This document shows positions 1 through 13,263 of a stretch of DNA of 64,000 nt, in pieces. Under the pieces are notes generated by a model. That model had not been told where the DNA came from. It saw only the letters and a program-made list of their open reading frames with translations, and ran no database searches. Source of the DNA: Tillus elongatus (taxonomy: Eukaryota > Arthropoda > Insecta > Coleoptera > Cleridae); NCBI GenBank assembly GCA_964006375.1, contig OZ023267.1:87798906-87862905 (forward strand). The letters are read 5' to 3'. Each line of letters opens with the position of its first letter. The first letter of the stretch is position 1. A program made the translations under genes and the position numbers.

Positions 1-909
1 GACGTCAGTGTCTACTCTCCATTCAGTGGGTACTTTCAGCGCGAGGTTGACAAATGGCAAAAGAATCACCCTTCACAAAGACTTACGTTTTTCGACATTG
101 GTGCAGTTTTTGGTGGCGCGTACCTTCAATCAACAACACCTCAAAATGCTATCAACGGCTTTAAGAAAACTGGCATCGCAGAGTGTGACATAGACGTCTT
201 TACAGATTTGGACTTCCTACCTGCCGACGTTACAGATAAAATACAGCCCAATGACACTGATTATAAACAAAATGGCCATATACTTGACAAAAATGACCAA
301 GCTGAAAATAAAGATTTTAAAAATGGAAACACATCAAACACAATTGAGGAAAATGGGAACCAAAAAACTAATGTGACCTCAGAAATTATATCAGAAATCG
401 AATCTTCTGATGAAGATACACCTTTATTAAAAATTCGGGACAAATTGAAAGATTTGAGAGACATTTGTGAAGCAGGTCCTTCCAACAAGCCTGATAGTCC
501 CAATATCAGTTTATTAGACATAAGGCCATTGCCTAAGCATACGGCTGTTTCAACAATTAAGAAACGCAAGACCCAAAAATCAGAAATTCTGACATCTACT
601 CCAGTAAAGCAAGAAATTCGTTCGAAAGTGAAGAATCCGTCAGAGAAAGGAAAAAGAAAGTTGAATGCCGAACCAGACAAAGAGTTTCTAATTTGCCTAT
701 CAAAGAAACCTAAAGAAAAAGAGGTTCCTGAGGAGTTCATTCCCTGTCTTGTCTGCGGTGATTGTTACGGAAATTCAATTCCAGGGGAGAAATGGATTGA
801 GTGCAACATATGCAAGGGTTGGTGTCACCAGCTATGTAGTGACTATAACAATATAGGATTTTATATTTGTGACAATTGTAGAGATACAATACTCCAGTCA
901 AGAAAATGA
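1..909 (+). CDS. pogo-like transposase, C-terminal part (5' end outside window)
   Basis: The frame is open from base 1 and starts at the residue equal to Asp321 of the complete copy at 7249-9117, the third aspartate of the DDD triad. It then runs through the acidic linker to the C-terminal PHD finger and stops at 909. The predicted protein matches the right-arm copy over its whole length, as expected of an arm of the palindrome. The N-terminal DNA-binding domains and the first two catalytic aspartates would lie upstream of the window. An internal ATG at 208 begins a shorter reading of the same frame and is probably not a real start. Confidence 0.85.
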   Translation, partial: DVSVYSPFSGYFQREVDKWQKNHPSQRLTFFDIGAVFGGAYLQSTTPQNAINGFKKTGIAECDIDVFTDLDFLPADVTDKIQPNDTDYKQNGHILDKNDQAENKDFKNGNTSNTIEENGNQKTNVTSEIISEIESSDEDTPLLKIRDKLKDLRDICEAGPSNKPDSPNISLLDIRPLPKHTAVSTIKKRKTQKSEILTSTPVKQEIRSKVKNPSEKGKRKLNAEPDKEFLICLSKKPKEKEVPEEFIPCLVCGDCYGNSIPGEKWIECNICKGWCHQLCSDYNNIGFYICDNCRDTILQSRK

Positions 910-1247
910 ATTATTATTAGTTTTTTCATATTTCAACTAGATTTTTTCTTATTACATTAGAATGTTGAATTTTTAGTTTTTTCCAAGTTTTCCGAGGATT
1001 TAAATTGTTTTTTGATACGGTTCTTTTTGCCCTTGCCAATGAATCCTTTTGCCCGTATGGTATGGGCAAAAGGAGCCAAAGTCAATTGTTCAAAAATCTG
1101 CTGATAAATAATATAATATTTTTACTAGTATCGCTTAGTATTTTTTTTCAGTAAATATAAAGTATACAACAAAGGAGGGTACAAAATTCTTTGAGGTATA
1201 TTATGAATTTTCACACTTACAGAATTTAAAAGTAAAGTGGTTCCGGC
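910..1247. other. Transposon 3' non-coding region, left copy
   Basis: This is the AT-rich stretch between the transposase stop and the terminal inverted repeat. It includes three TTC(C/T)TTTTGCCC-type motifs in both orientations at 1021-1075. It mirrors 6911-7248. Confidence 0.7.
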
Positions 1248-1266
1248 TGCCCGACCTTCCCCTACT
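1248..1266. repeat. Terminal inverted repeat of pogo-like element, left copy
   Basis: This is the reverse complement of 6892-6910 and so the mirror of the 3' terminal repeat of the complete element. Confidence 0.6.
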
Positions 1267-2693
1267 TGTACATGATTATGGAGAGTTATGTTCTTTTGGG
1301 TAGTGGAAGAGCTTACGCCCAAATCAGCGGAAGCAGCCCGTAACATTTGGTAAAAGGTTTAAAATAAACCAAGACATTAGTTCCGTTGCTTTCATGTACT
1401 GCTACTGGCGTCAAACTTGTTTAGCGTCTTTAAGGTCTAGATTCAGAAAGTATTCAATCCAATTATGTTCACTGCATAATTTGATGGTAAATCTATATGG
1501 TCATTGTAGTATGTAATAAAATGTGTTGTATTTAGGATATTAGAGTAGTTTAAGACCATTGATTTCTAAATTGATGTCTCCCAAAATCTCTTAACAGGAG
1601 TAAATACTTTGAGTTTTCCTTGAGAGTTTTCAACAGGTTATTTTGTGTGTATTGTACCTTTCATCTCTCAAAAATATCGCAAAAACACGAATATATTGAT
1701 AACGAGTAAAAATAAGGATATAATGGTAGAGGCAATGGTACCTTAAAAATTATCAAGAAATATAGAAATGCAATGATGTACACGCTGTTCTCTTTAAAAT
1801 AAATAACTAATAAAGAACAGACGTTGTTTCTAGTGTCAGGTGTAACAAGATGTGCCATCATTTTTGTTTTATTTTTGTTTAAGAGTTAATATCGGTCAAG
1901 TTTCTCACCATGAGTATAATATTTTATACTGAACTCTTTTTACAACTCGCCTTGTATATTTTATAACTAATTTGCTCCAGGTCTCTGCTCCCTTATTTTC
2001 ACGGTTTAATGTTTATATATTTTTAAGACATAGGCACTAAAAGACAATTCGTTTTTCACATAATGTGTCAGCAAAGTGTTTTCTTTGACAATATGTCATG
2101 TCACTTACAAGCCAAAAAGTTTAAGTTACATTTTTAAACTTAACATAAAGAGTTTATAATAATAATTTGTAACGTTCTCATTCTTTATGCACTCTAAAGC
2201 TAGATAAATAAAATAAATAGTATCAATATAAAATTTTACATAATCCCAAACAAAAAACCACCACTTTACGCTTAATTAGTCAACTTTACCATTTAAACTG
2301 CTGACCTGTGATTATGATTACCTATAAGCGGTGTAGTCTATTAATTGTGGTGTTAGTGGAGATAGTCACTTTCTTTGCGGTGCAAACTACTTAACCCCTT
2401 ACCTTAGGGACTAAAAATAAATAATTGATTTTTAGTTTTCTTTCGCTGAAAAACCTTATGAAAATGAGATTTGTTTGAAAACGTATCACTCCTAAGTTAA
2501 AAATTATTAATTTCAATTGGGCTTTTATCAAAGTTTTAAACAAGCAAAACTTACTCAATCAAATATTTTTACTTTTGGGTTCAATTTTTGTTTCCCATTA
2601 AACCTTTTCAAAAACTTTGTGTGGCCAAAAACGAATACCAAGTAAAATAGTCTGAATAAAATATTATACTCAAAGCTGTTTTTTTTATATCAC

Positions 2694-2794
<101 letters not shown>

Positions 2795-3790
2795 CTCTTT
2801 TGTTTTTCATCCGATTGGCCTCAAATAATAGAGGTCATCAAGGCCTACTTAGGACCACTAAGTCAATTTTTATCTCAAAATATAAGACTCTGAAATGCAA
2901 ATTTCTATAAACATAAAATCATGCGTTTTTAGTAAATTTTTATATGTTGATGGCTCGGATTGGATGAGTTCGTCAGCAAGGAAAATCGGACAGGGTTTTC
3001 TGGGAAAAGAAAATTTTGAGTTTCCTTTCGACAAAAAAATGTTTCTCTGAAAATTACAAACCTGTTTTAATGATATTTAATGCATATGTTGGTTTGGGCG
3101 AGACCTTACTACGTACACCAAAACTCAACTTTCTAAGTTTATAAAAAATTGAGTTATTCAAATTTATAATTTTCTTTCGAAAAAATTTTTTTCCCGAAAA
3201 TTACAAAGTTATTGTAATGAAATTTCGTGGATATGTTCCCTTAGGAAAGACCTTACTGCATACCAATATTAAACCTTCTAAGTTAATGGAAAATTGAGTT
3301 AATGAAATTTGAAGCAGTTAATAAAAATTCACTACCGTAACGCACTTTCTGTGTCCCGAACTTTTTTTATAAATAAATGTATTTTGTCAACAAGACTTAT
3401 TCTTTTAAAATCTCCAAAGCCGAAGTTTTGTTTACTTAAAAAAACTATTTTAATAAAAAAGATCTATTATTCAGGACTTAATTTTTTCCATTGAATTTAC
3501 AGTACACAAATGGGTTTGTCACATGATTGAATTCGCTTCTTATTATTTATCTATTAGGACCAAAATCTTTGTGACATATTTTTTTATATATAACCAAGCC
3601 TACGATTTGGGGTTTCTGAAAGATTTAGAACAAATTTTGTCAATAATTTTTTCTAGTAAGTATATTATATGATTTTTGAATTGTTGCTACAAGATTTTGC
3701 ATCTTGTGATGTAAAGTTATTTAAGCCTTGACGACCTCTATTATTTACGACCACTTTGGTTTTAATCGGACAAAAAGCAAATAGTTATAC

Positions 3791-3813
3791 GATGATATCA
3801 CACGTACATTACG

Positions 3814-3897
<84 letters not shown>

Positions 3898-3928
3898 CGT
3901 AATGTGTACGTGTGATATCATCAACATT
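3791..3928. repeat. TA-centred short palindrome
   Basis: A TA tract (about 3816-3896) is bordered by inverted copies of a block containing GATATCACACGTAC, so the whole unit can fold into a hairpin. The right flank has two extra bases (GTGTACGTG against GTACGTG). Confidence 0.9.
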
Positions 3929-4050
3929 TTCCCGGAAAACCCTGTCCGATTTTCCTTGCTAACGAAGTCATCCAAGCCGAGCCATCAATAAAAGAAAGGC
4001 ACCTGCCGAGTTTTATCGAAATCGATTCAATATTTTTTTAGTTATCGGAT

Positions 4051-4052
<2 letters not shown>

Positions 4053-4094
<42 letters not shown>
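4053..4094. repeat. (TA)n core of the giant palindrome
   Basis: This is the symmetry centre. It is flanked on the left by ATCGGATGGA and on the right by its exact inverse TCCATCCGAT. Confidence 0.97.
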
Positions 4095-4096
<2 letters not shown>

Positions 4097-4221
4097 ATCC
4101 GATAACTAAAAAAATATTGAATCGATTTCGATAAAACTCGGCAGGTGCCTTTCTTTTATTGATGGCTCGGCTTGGATGAGTTCGTTAGCAAGGAAAATCG
4201 GACAGGGTTTTCCGGGAAAAT

Positions 4222-4374
<153 letters not shown>

Positions 4375-5367
4375 TCGTATAACTATTTGCTTTTTGTCCG
4401 ATTAAAACCAAAGTGGTCGTAAATAATAGAGGTCGTCAAGGCTTAAATAACTTTACATCACAAGATGCAAAATCTTGTAGCAACAATTCAAAAATCATAT
4501 AATATACTTACTAGAAAAAATTATTGACAAAATTTGTTCTAAATCTTTCAGAAACCCCAAATCGTAGGCTTGGTTATATATAAAAAAATATGTCACAAAG
4601 ATTTTGGTCCTAATAGATAAATAATAAGAAGCGAATTCAATCATGTGACAAACCCATTTGTGTACTGTAAATTCAATGGAAAAAATTAAGTCCTGAATAA
4701 TAGATCTTTTTTATTAAAATAGTTTTTTTAAGTAAACAAAACTTCGGCTTTGGAGATTTTAAAAGAATAAGTCTTGTTGACAAAATACATTTATTTATAA
4801 AAAAAGTTCGGGACACAGAAAGTGCGTTACGGTAGTGAATTTTTATTAACTGCTTCAAATTTCATTAACTCAATTTTCCATTAACTTAGAAGGTTTAATA
4901 TTGGTATGCAGTAAGGTCTTTCCTAAGGGAACATATCCACGAAATTTCATTACAATAACTTTGTAATTTTCGGGAAAAAAATTTTTTCGAAAGAAAATTA
5001 TAAATTTGAATAACTCAATTTTTTATAAACTTAGAAAGTTGAGTTTTGGTGTACGTAGTAAGGTCTCGCCCAAACCAACATATGCATTAAATATCATTAA
5101 AACAGGTTTGTAATTTTCAGAGAAACATTTTTTTGTCGAAAGGAAACTCAAAATTTTCCCAGAAAACCCTGTCCGATTTTCCTTGCTGACGAACTCATCC
5201 AATCCGAGCCATCAACATATAAAAATTTACTAAAAACGCATGATTTTATGTTTATAGAAATTTGCATTTCAGAGTCTTATATTTTGAGATAAAAATTGAC
5301 TTAGTGGTCCTAAGTAGGCCTTGATGACCTCTATTATTTGAGGCCAATCGGATGAAAAACAAAAGAG

Positions 5368-5368
<1 letters not shown>

Positions 5369-5457
<89 letters not shown>
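5369..5457. repeat. (TA)n tract
   Basis: About 89 bp of TA dinucleotides, the mirror of 2701-2793. Confidence 0.98.
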
Positions 5458-5464
<7 letters not shown>

Positions 5465-6891
5465 GTGATATAAAAAAAACAGCTTTGAGTATAATATTTT
5501 ATTCAGACTATTTTACTTGGTATTCGTTTTTGGCCACACAAAGTTTTTGAAAAGGTTTAATGGGAAACAAAAATTGAACCCAAAAGTAAAAATATTTGAT
5601 TGAGTAAGTTTTGCTTGTTTAAAACTTTGATAAAAGCCCAATTGAAATTAATAATTTTTAACTTAGGAGTGATACGTTTTCAAACAAATCTCATTTTCAT
5701 AAGGTTTTTCAGCGAAAGAAAACTAAAAATCAATTATTTATTTTTAGTCCCTAAGGTAAGGGGTTAAGTAGTTTGCACCGCAAAGAAAGTGACTATCTCC
5801 ACTAACACCACAATTAATAGACTACACCGCTTATAGGTAATCATAATCACAGGTCAGCAGTTTAAATGGTAAAGTTGACTAATTAAGCGTAAAGTGGTGG
5901 TTTTTTGTTTGGGATTATGTAAAATTTTATATTGATACTATTTATTTTATTTATCTAGCTTTAGAGTGCATAAAGAATGAGAACGTTACAAATTATTATT
6001 ATAAACTCTTTATGTTAAGTTTAAAAATGTAACTTAAACTTTTTGGCTTGTAAGTGACATGACATATTGTCAAAGAAAACACTTTGCTGACACATTATGT
6101 GAAAAACGAATTGTCTTTTAGTGCCTATGTCTTAAAAATATATAAACATTAAACCGTGAAAATAAGGGAGCAGAGACCTGGAGCAAATTAGTTATAAAAT
6201 ATACAAGGCGAGTTGTAAAAAGAGTTCAGTATAAAATATTATACTCATGGTGAGAAACTTGACCGATATTAACTCTTAAACAAAAATAAAACAAAAATGA
6301 TGGCACATCTTGTTACACCTGACACTAGAAACAACGTCTGTTCTTTATTAGTTATTTATTTTAAAGAGAACAGCGTGTACATCATTGCATTTCTATATTT
6401 CTTGATAATTTTTAAGGTACCATTGCCTCTACCATTATATCCTTATTTTTACTCGTTATCAATATATTCGTGTTTTTGCGATATTTTTGAGAGATGAAAG
6501 GTACAATACACACAAAATAACCTGTTGAAAACTCTCAAGGAAAACTCAAAGTATTTACTCCTGTTAAGAGATTTTGGGAGACATCAATTTAGAAATCAAT
6601 GGTCTTAAACTACTCTAATATCCTAAATACAACACATTTTATTACATACTACAATGACCATATAGATTTACCATCAAATTATGCAGTGAACATAATTGGA
6701 TTGAATACTTTCTGAATCTAGACCTTAAAGACGCTAAACAAGTTTGACGCCAGTAGCAGTACATGAAAGCAACGGAACTAATGTCTTGGTTTATTTTAAA
6801 CCTTTTACCAAATGTTACGGGCTGCTTCCGCTGATTTGGGCGTAAGCTCTTCCACTACCCAAAAGAACATAACTCTCCATAATCATGTACA

Positions 6892-6910
6892 AGTAGGGGA
6901 AGGTCGGGCA
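6892..6910. repeat. 3' terminal inverted repeat of pogo-like element
   Basis: AGTAGGGGAAGGTCGGGCA here matches the reverse complement of 9595-9613 at 18 of 19 positions. Confidence 0.7.
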
Positions 6911-7082
6911 GCCGGAACCACTTTACTTTTAAATTCTGTAAGTGTGAAAATTCATAATATACCTCAAAGAATTTTGTACCCTCCTTTGTTGTATACTTTA
7001 TATTTACTGAAAAAAAATACTAAGCGATACTAGTAAAAATATTATATTATTTATCAGCAGATTTTTGAACAATTGACTTTGG

Positions 7083-7137
7083 CTCCTTTTGCCCATACCA
7101 TACGGGCAAAAGGATTCATTGGCAAGGGCAAAAAGAA
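7083..7137. promoter_or_regulatory. Subterminal motif cluster, 3' end
   Basis: There are three copies of the TTC(C/T)TTTTGCCC-type motif: one forward at 7083-7094 and two inverted at 7104-7115 and 7126-7137. They lie between the transposase stop and the terminal repeat. By analogy with other DNA transposons they may be subterminal transposase-binding sites; that is inference. Confidence 0.45.
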
Positions 7138-7248
7138 CCGTATCAAAAAACAATTTAAATCCTCGGAAAACTTGGAAAAAACTAAAAATTCAACATTCTA
7201 ATGTAATAAGAAAAAATCTAGTTGAAATATGAAAAAACTAATAATAAT

Positions 7249-9117
7249 TCATTTTCTTGACTGGAGTATTGTATCTCTACAATTGTCACAAATATAAAAT
7301 CCTATATTGTTATAGTCACTACATAGCTGGTGACACCAACCCTTGCATATGTTGCACTCAATCCATTTCTCCCCTGGAATTGAATTTCCGTAACAATCAC
7401 CGCAGACAAGACAGGGAATGAACTCCTCAGGAACCTCTTTTTCTTTAGGTTTCTTTGATAGGCAAATTAGAAACTCTTTGTCTGGTTCGGCATTCAACTT
7501 TCTTTTTCCTTTCTCTGACGGATTCTTCACTTTCGAACGAATTTCTTGCTTTACTGGAGTAGATGTCAGAATTTCTGATTTTTGGGTCTTGCGTTTCTTA
7601 ATTGTTGAAACAGCCGTATGCTTAGGCAATGGCCTTATGTCTAATAAACTGATATTGGGACTATCAGGCTTGTTGGAAGGACCTGCTTCACAAATGTCTC
7701 TCAAATCTTTCAATTTGTCCCGAATTTTTAATAAAGGTGTATCTTCATCAGAAGATTCGATTTCTGATATAATTTCTGAGGTCACATTAGTTTTTTGGTT
7801 CCCATTTTCCTCAATTGTGTTTGATGTGTTTCCATTTTTAAAATCTTTATTTTCAGCTTGGTCATTTTTGTCAAGTATATGGCCATTTTGTTTATAATCA
7901 GTGTCATTGGGCTGTATTTTATCTGTAACGTCGGCAGGTAGGAAGTCCAAATCTGTAAAGACGTCTATGTCACACTCTGCGATGCCAGTTTTCTTAAAGC
8001 CGTTGATAGCATTTTGAGGTGTTGTTGATTGAAGGTACGCGCCACCAAAAACTGCACCAATGTCGAAAAACGTAAGTCTTTGTGAAGGGTGATTCTTTTG
8101 CCATTTGTCAACCTCGCGCTGAAAGTACCCACTGAATGGAGAGTAGACACTGACGTCTAAAGGTTGCAATTTATGTGTAGTGTGTGGAGGGACTGTTAAA
8201 ATAACAAGATTGTTTGATGATGCATAGTCTAGAGCTTCTATAGACCTATGCGAAGAATGGTTATCTAAGATTAATAAACATTTGTGTTGATCTGTTGGCC
8301 GCACACACCTAACAAAGAATTGCAACCATTCCAAAAAAGCTTCAGATGTCATCCAGCCACTGTCTGTCACAATATCTATACAGCCAGGAGGAGTACCAGC
8401 CAGGAATCTTGGATTTCGCTTTTTTGTTGGGAAAATGAGACAAGGCGGTATAAATCTACCTGAAGCAGAACAACAAAACATAGCAGTTACCAATTGACCC
8501 CTTTCAGCTGATGAAATACTGCCTACTTGCTTCTTGCCTCTTAGACTCTTAGGCCTCTTTGCTGATGTTTGAATCCCTGTTTCATCTGCATTATATATAT
8601 CATCTAGCGAAAACTTATATTTTTCTCTTAGAGCTGAAAGATTGTCAAAAAACAATTGTACCTGAGGTCGATTGAAACCCCTAGCTCTTGCTATACTTGT
8701 TGGTTCGGGAACCCGTAAGCTCAGTTCAGGATGCCGTAACATAAAGTTGTTGTACCATTGTTGTCCCGCCATTCCGTTTTGAAAAGGGTGATTGATTTTA
8801 TTTTTTTCAGCAAATTGGTAAACTAGTTCACATAAATCTTTTTTGGTGATGCCGTAAAATCGTCCGTCTACTTCTTTGATGAAATCAACAAACTGTTGCT
8901 CCTCATCACTAGTGAACACTGGTTTAAAACGACCTAAAGATTTTGTTGGCACACCCGATTTTACATGCTTGCGTAGGGTAGGATATGGAATTTCATGCAT
9001 TAAAGCTGCTTTCCTTATTGAAAAATTTGATTCAGTTACTTGATTTATAGCTAATGCCATTGTATCCTCGGACCAGCCTAAGCCCCTATCACTTTTTCTG
9101 TTATATTTGAAAACCAT
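7249..9117 (-). CDS. pogo-like DDD transposase with C-terminal PHD finger
   Basis: An intact 622-residue frame. Residues about 15-50 form a psq-type helix-turn-helix, followed to about 135 by a CENP-B-like helix-turn-helix region. The DDE_1 catalytic core shows the expected aspartates in NADETG (Asp178), LILDNHSSH (Asp285) and LQPLDVSVY (Asp321). An acidic, Ser/Lys-rich linker (about 395-560) leads to a C4HC3 PHD finger with Cys569, Cys572, Cys588, Cys591, His596, Cys599, Cys610 and Cys613. The enzyme would cut and paste the surrounding element in the nucleus; PHD fingers usually bind histone tails, so the tail may guide targeting. The start MVFKYN fits the N-termini of this family. No frameshift or stop is present, so it could be active or recently active. 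A domesticated gene is unlikely given the intact terminal repeats. Confidence 0.92.
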   Translation of the reverse strand: MVFKYNRKSDRGLGWSEDTMALAINQVTESNFSIRKAALMHEIPYPTLRKHVKSGVPTKSLGRFKPVFTSDEEQQFVDFIKEVDGRFYGITKKDLCELVYQFAEKNKINHPFQNGMAGQQWYNNFMLRHPELSLRVPEPTSIARARGFNRPQVQLFFDNLSALREKYKFSLDDIYNADETGIQTSAKRPKSLRGKKQVGSISSAERGQLVTAMFCCSASGRFIPPCLIFPTKKRNPRFLAGTPPGCIDIVTDSGWMTSEAFLEWLQFFVRCVRPTDQHKCLLILDNHSSHRSIEALDYASSNNLVILTVPPHTTHKLQPLDVSVYSPFSGYFQREVDKWQKNHPSQRLTFFDIGAVFGGAYLQSTTPQNAINGFKKTGIAECDIDVFTDLDFLPADVTDKIQPNDTDYKQNGHILDKNDQAENKDFKNGNTSNTIEENGNQKTNVTSEIISEIESSDEDTPLLKIRDKLKDLRDICEAGPSNKPDSPNISLLDIRPLPKHTAVSTIKKRKTQKSEILTSTPVKQEIRSKVKNPSEKGKRKLNAEPDKEFLICLSKKPKEKEVPEEFIPCLVCGDCYGNSIPGEKWIECNICKGWCHQLCSDYNNIGFYICDNCRDTILQSRK

Positions 9118-9217
9118 CTGTAAATAAAAAATATATTTAGAAGCCTTTTTAGCTACGTGCTACACATTTACATAAAAGGGTAAAAAGAATCACAGCTCGG
9201 GCAAGATGAGCCACTGA

Positions 9218-9243
9218 TTCCTTTTGCCCGGTTCCTTTTGCCC
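9218..9243. promoter_or_regulatory. Subterminal motif pair, 5' side
   Basis: Two direct TTCCTTTTGCCC motifs at 9218-9229 and 9232-9243, about 100 bp upstream of the transposase start. They may be transposase-binding or promoter-proximal sites. Confidence 0.4.
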
Positions 9244-9569
9244 TAACACACATGTACTTAGTGCAACGAATGCCATACAAAACACTGTACACAACGCATG
9301 CAATTTATAGGTTAGGACTACGCAGTGAATGCCTTATTGTGTCCTATTAAAATTATAAGCACATATTGGTTACCAGACCTCATTAACACTTATGTAACTT
9401 TTGTAAAACCAAGTATTCAAACTTACCTTGAACTAAATTTCACAAAGAAACTAGGAAACCTGTGGAAGTCACTAGATCTAACGCCGCCATCCGTTCAACA
9501 GAACACGGTGCATAGTCTGACACTGTTGCCAAGTCGCAATTAATCACATTTAGTTCGGAATTTGCGTGA

Positions 9570-9599
9570 TTCCTTTTGCCCATATGGTTCTTTTTGCCC
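9570..9599. promoter_or_regulatory. Subterminal motif pair next to the 5' terminal repeat
   Basis: TTCCTTTTGCCC at 9570-9581 and TTCTTTTTGCCC at 9588-9599; the second overlaps the terminal repeat. Same motif family as at the 3' end. Confidence 0.45.
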
Positions 9600-9613
9600 G
9601 AGCTTCCCCTACT
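9595..9613. repeat. 5' terminal inverted repeat of pogo-like element
   Basis: TGCCCGAGCTTCCCCTACT is the inverse of 6892-6910 with one mismatch. Confidence 0.7.
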
Positions 9614-9854
9614 ATAAGGAGGTGATATTGAGAATGGTATAGGGTTCTGTGAGTGTATGCTCATTAAACTTTAAGAAGATCAGAGCTTTCTCTCCAAAAT
9701 CATATGGATAAACAAGACTAAGTTTACCAGCGATGAAGTAATTGATCGAAAACATTTACACCAATAGGTAAATAGCAATAATCATATTCTAGGCACGCTT
9801 TCAACCAAATTCTGGATCCAACGTTCTCGTAAAGGCAATCTTAGATAAAATCGT

Positions 9855-9955
<101 letters not shown>

Positions 9956-9986
9956 ATGGTATATGATGACAATTTAATCCAATTAT

Positions 9987-10157
9987 GTCCAAATATGTGA
10001 TCCTTCAGTGGCATTTCATCAACCCTCAGAATTTTACTGCATCGAAGCTTCGCCCATTTGATACCAGCAATCTCTAAGAAAATGTTAATTTTCCAAAAAA
10101 TTTAAACAGTATTATACAAAAATAGGCTTTACCGATTAAATTGTCATCATATACCAT

Positions 10158-10235
<78 letters not shown>

Positions 10236-10406
10236 ATGGTATATGATGACAATTTAATCGGTAAAGCCTATTTTTGTATAATACTGTTTAAATTTTTTGG
10301 AAAATTAACATTTTCTTAGAGATTGCTGGTATCAAATGGGCGAAGCTTCGATGCAGTAAAATTCTGAGGGTTGATGAAATGCCACTGAAGGATCACATAT
10401 TTGGAC
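9987..10406. repeat. TA-centred palindrome with 175-bp arms
   Basis: Arms 9987-10161 and 10232-10406 are inverse copies with a constant coordinate sum of 10393, so there is no indel between them. The core is the TA tract 10162-10231. It has the same architecture as the giant palindrome but an unrelated arm sequence. Confidence 0.93.
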
Positions 10407-10527
10407 TTAGTGTTCCTTGGAGATGACCACTTAAATCTGCACCATACAAGGAAATAGGTAAAATTTAATAATGTACCGTAAAGTCTATTTTTGTATACCA
10501 TTGTTTCGATTTTTATGGAGAATTAAA

Positions 10528-10826
<299 letters not shown>

Positions 10827-10837
10827 GAGTTATGATG

Positions 10838-12486
<1,649 letters not shown>

Positions 12487-13263
12487 AAGGCACGCATGTA
12501 CTAACAAGTTGAATAGAAACGGCATCCCACTGCATGTTATAATTTGATAATACTCATTTTTTATTAACTGTTGTTGCCGTTACTTGTCGAAAGTCTTTTA
12601 TACTAAATACAGATGTAGATACTTCTTTTCTGGCTTGAGAAGTGTTTCCTTTTCTGCAACATGTTTCGTCTTTAACTTTTGCATAGAAGAAAACATGCAC
12701 GTGTGAAAGCAGAAGTTTCTACATCTGCATTTATTTTATATTTTCCTATCTCACAATGTTTCCATCTTTTTAGTTTGCTTTTTACCGAGTAGGTCTTTAA
12801 TTTATTTTAACTTAACTTTTCTTGCTATGCCATAAATCAATCAGAATTGAAATAATAATTGTAATTTATTTTTTTATTTTTGCATAAAAGAAAACGTGCA
12901 CTTGTGAAAGCAGAGGTTTCTAGATCTGCATTGATTTTCCATTTTGCCATCTCTAAATGTTTCCACCTTTTTAGTTTACTTTTTGTGGAGTGGGTTTTGT
13001 TTTATTTTTTTAACTTAACTTCTCTTGCTATGTCATAAATCTTTCATACGTGCATGTTTTCTTCTATGCAAAAGTTAAAGAAGAAACATGTTGCAGAAAA
13101 GGAAACACTTCTCAAGCCAGAAAGGAAGTATCTACATCTGTATTTAGTATAAAATACTTTCGACAAGTAGCGGCAACAACAGTTAATAAAAAATAAATAT
13201 TATCAAATTATAACATGCAGTGGGATGCCGTTTCTATTCAACTTGTTAGTACATGCGTGCCTT
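12487..13263. mobile_element. Foldback-type element with 223-bp terminal inverted repeats
   Basis: Arms 12487-12709 and 13041-13263 are inverse copies of equal length with few mismatches, starting AAGGCACGCATG. The interior carries a direct duplication with a period of about 201 bp (unit starts 12681 and 12882). No transposase is encoded, so it is non-autonomous. CAGTT occurs just outside each end (12482-12486 and 13266-13270), offset by two bases on the right, and could be an imperfect target duplication. Confidence 0.8.
12681..13040. repeat. Internal direct repeats of the foldback element
   Basis: Two diverged copies of about 160 bp (12681-12838 and 12882-13040) share blocks such as GAAAGCAGA and TTAACTTAACTT. 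They extend into both inverted arms. Confidence 0.75.

Larger units (their letters stand above)
1..1266 (+). mobile_element. pogo-like DNA transposon, mirror copy, truncated by window start
   Basis: This is the left-arm mirror image of the element at 6892-9613. It holds the 3' part of the transposase frame, the TTC(C/T)TTTTGCCC motif cluster at 1021-1075 and the terminal inverted repeat at 1248-1266. The 5' part lies outside the window, so whether it is a full second copy cannot be seen here. Confidence 0.85.
6892..9613 (-). mobile_element. Complete pogo-like (Tc1/mariner superfamily) DNA transposon
   Basis: A 2.7-kb element bounded by 19-bp terminal inverted repeats (6892-6910 and 9595-9613, one mismatch) around a single intact transposase gene on the minus strand. 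The size fits autonomous pogo-like elements. Repeated TTC(C/T)TTTTGCCC motifs cluster just inside both ends. TA dinucleotides lie within two or three bases of each terminus, but an exact TA target duplication is not clean. Family assignment rests on the CENP-B-type DNA-binding region plus DDD catalytic domain. Confidence 0.8.

Noticed and set aside
3745..3975. ORFs encoding long Tyr-Ile repeats (also near 4172, 10471, 10832, 28400, 28468 and 32471)
   Set aside because: They are translations of TA dinucleotide tracts, occur on both strands and have no other coding signal.
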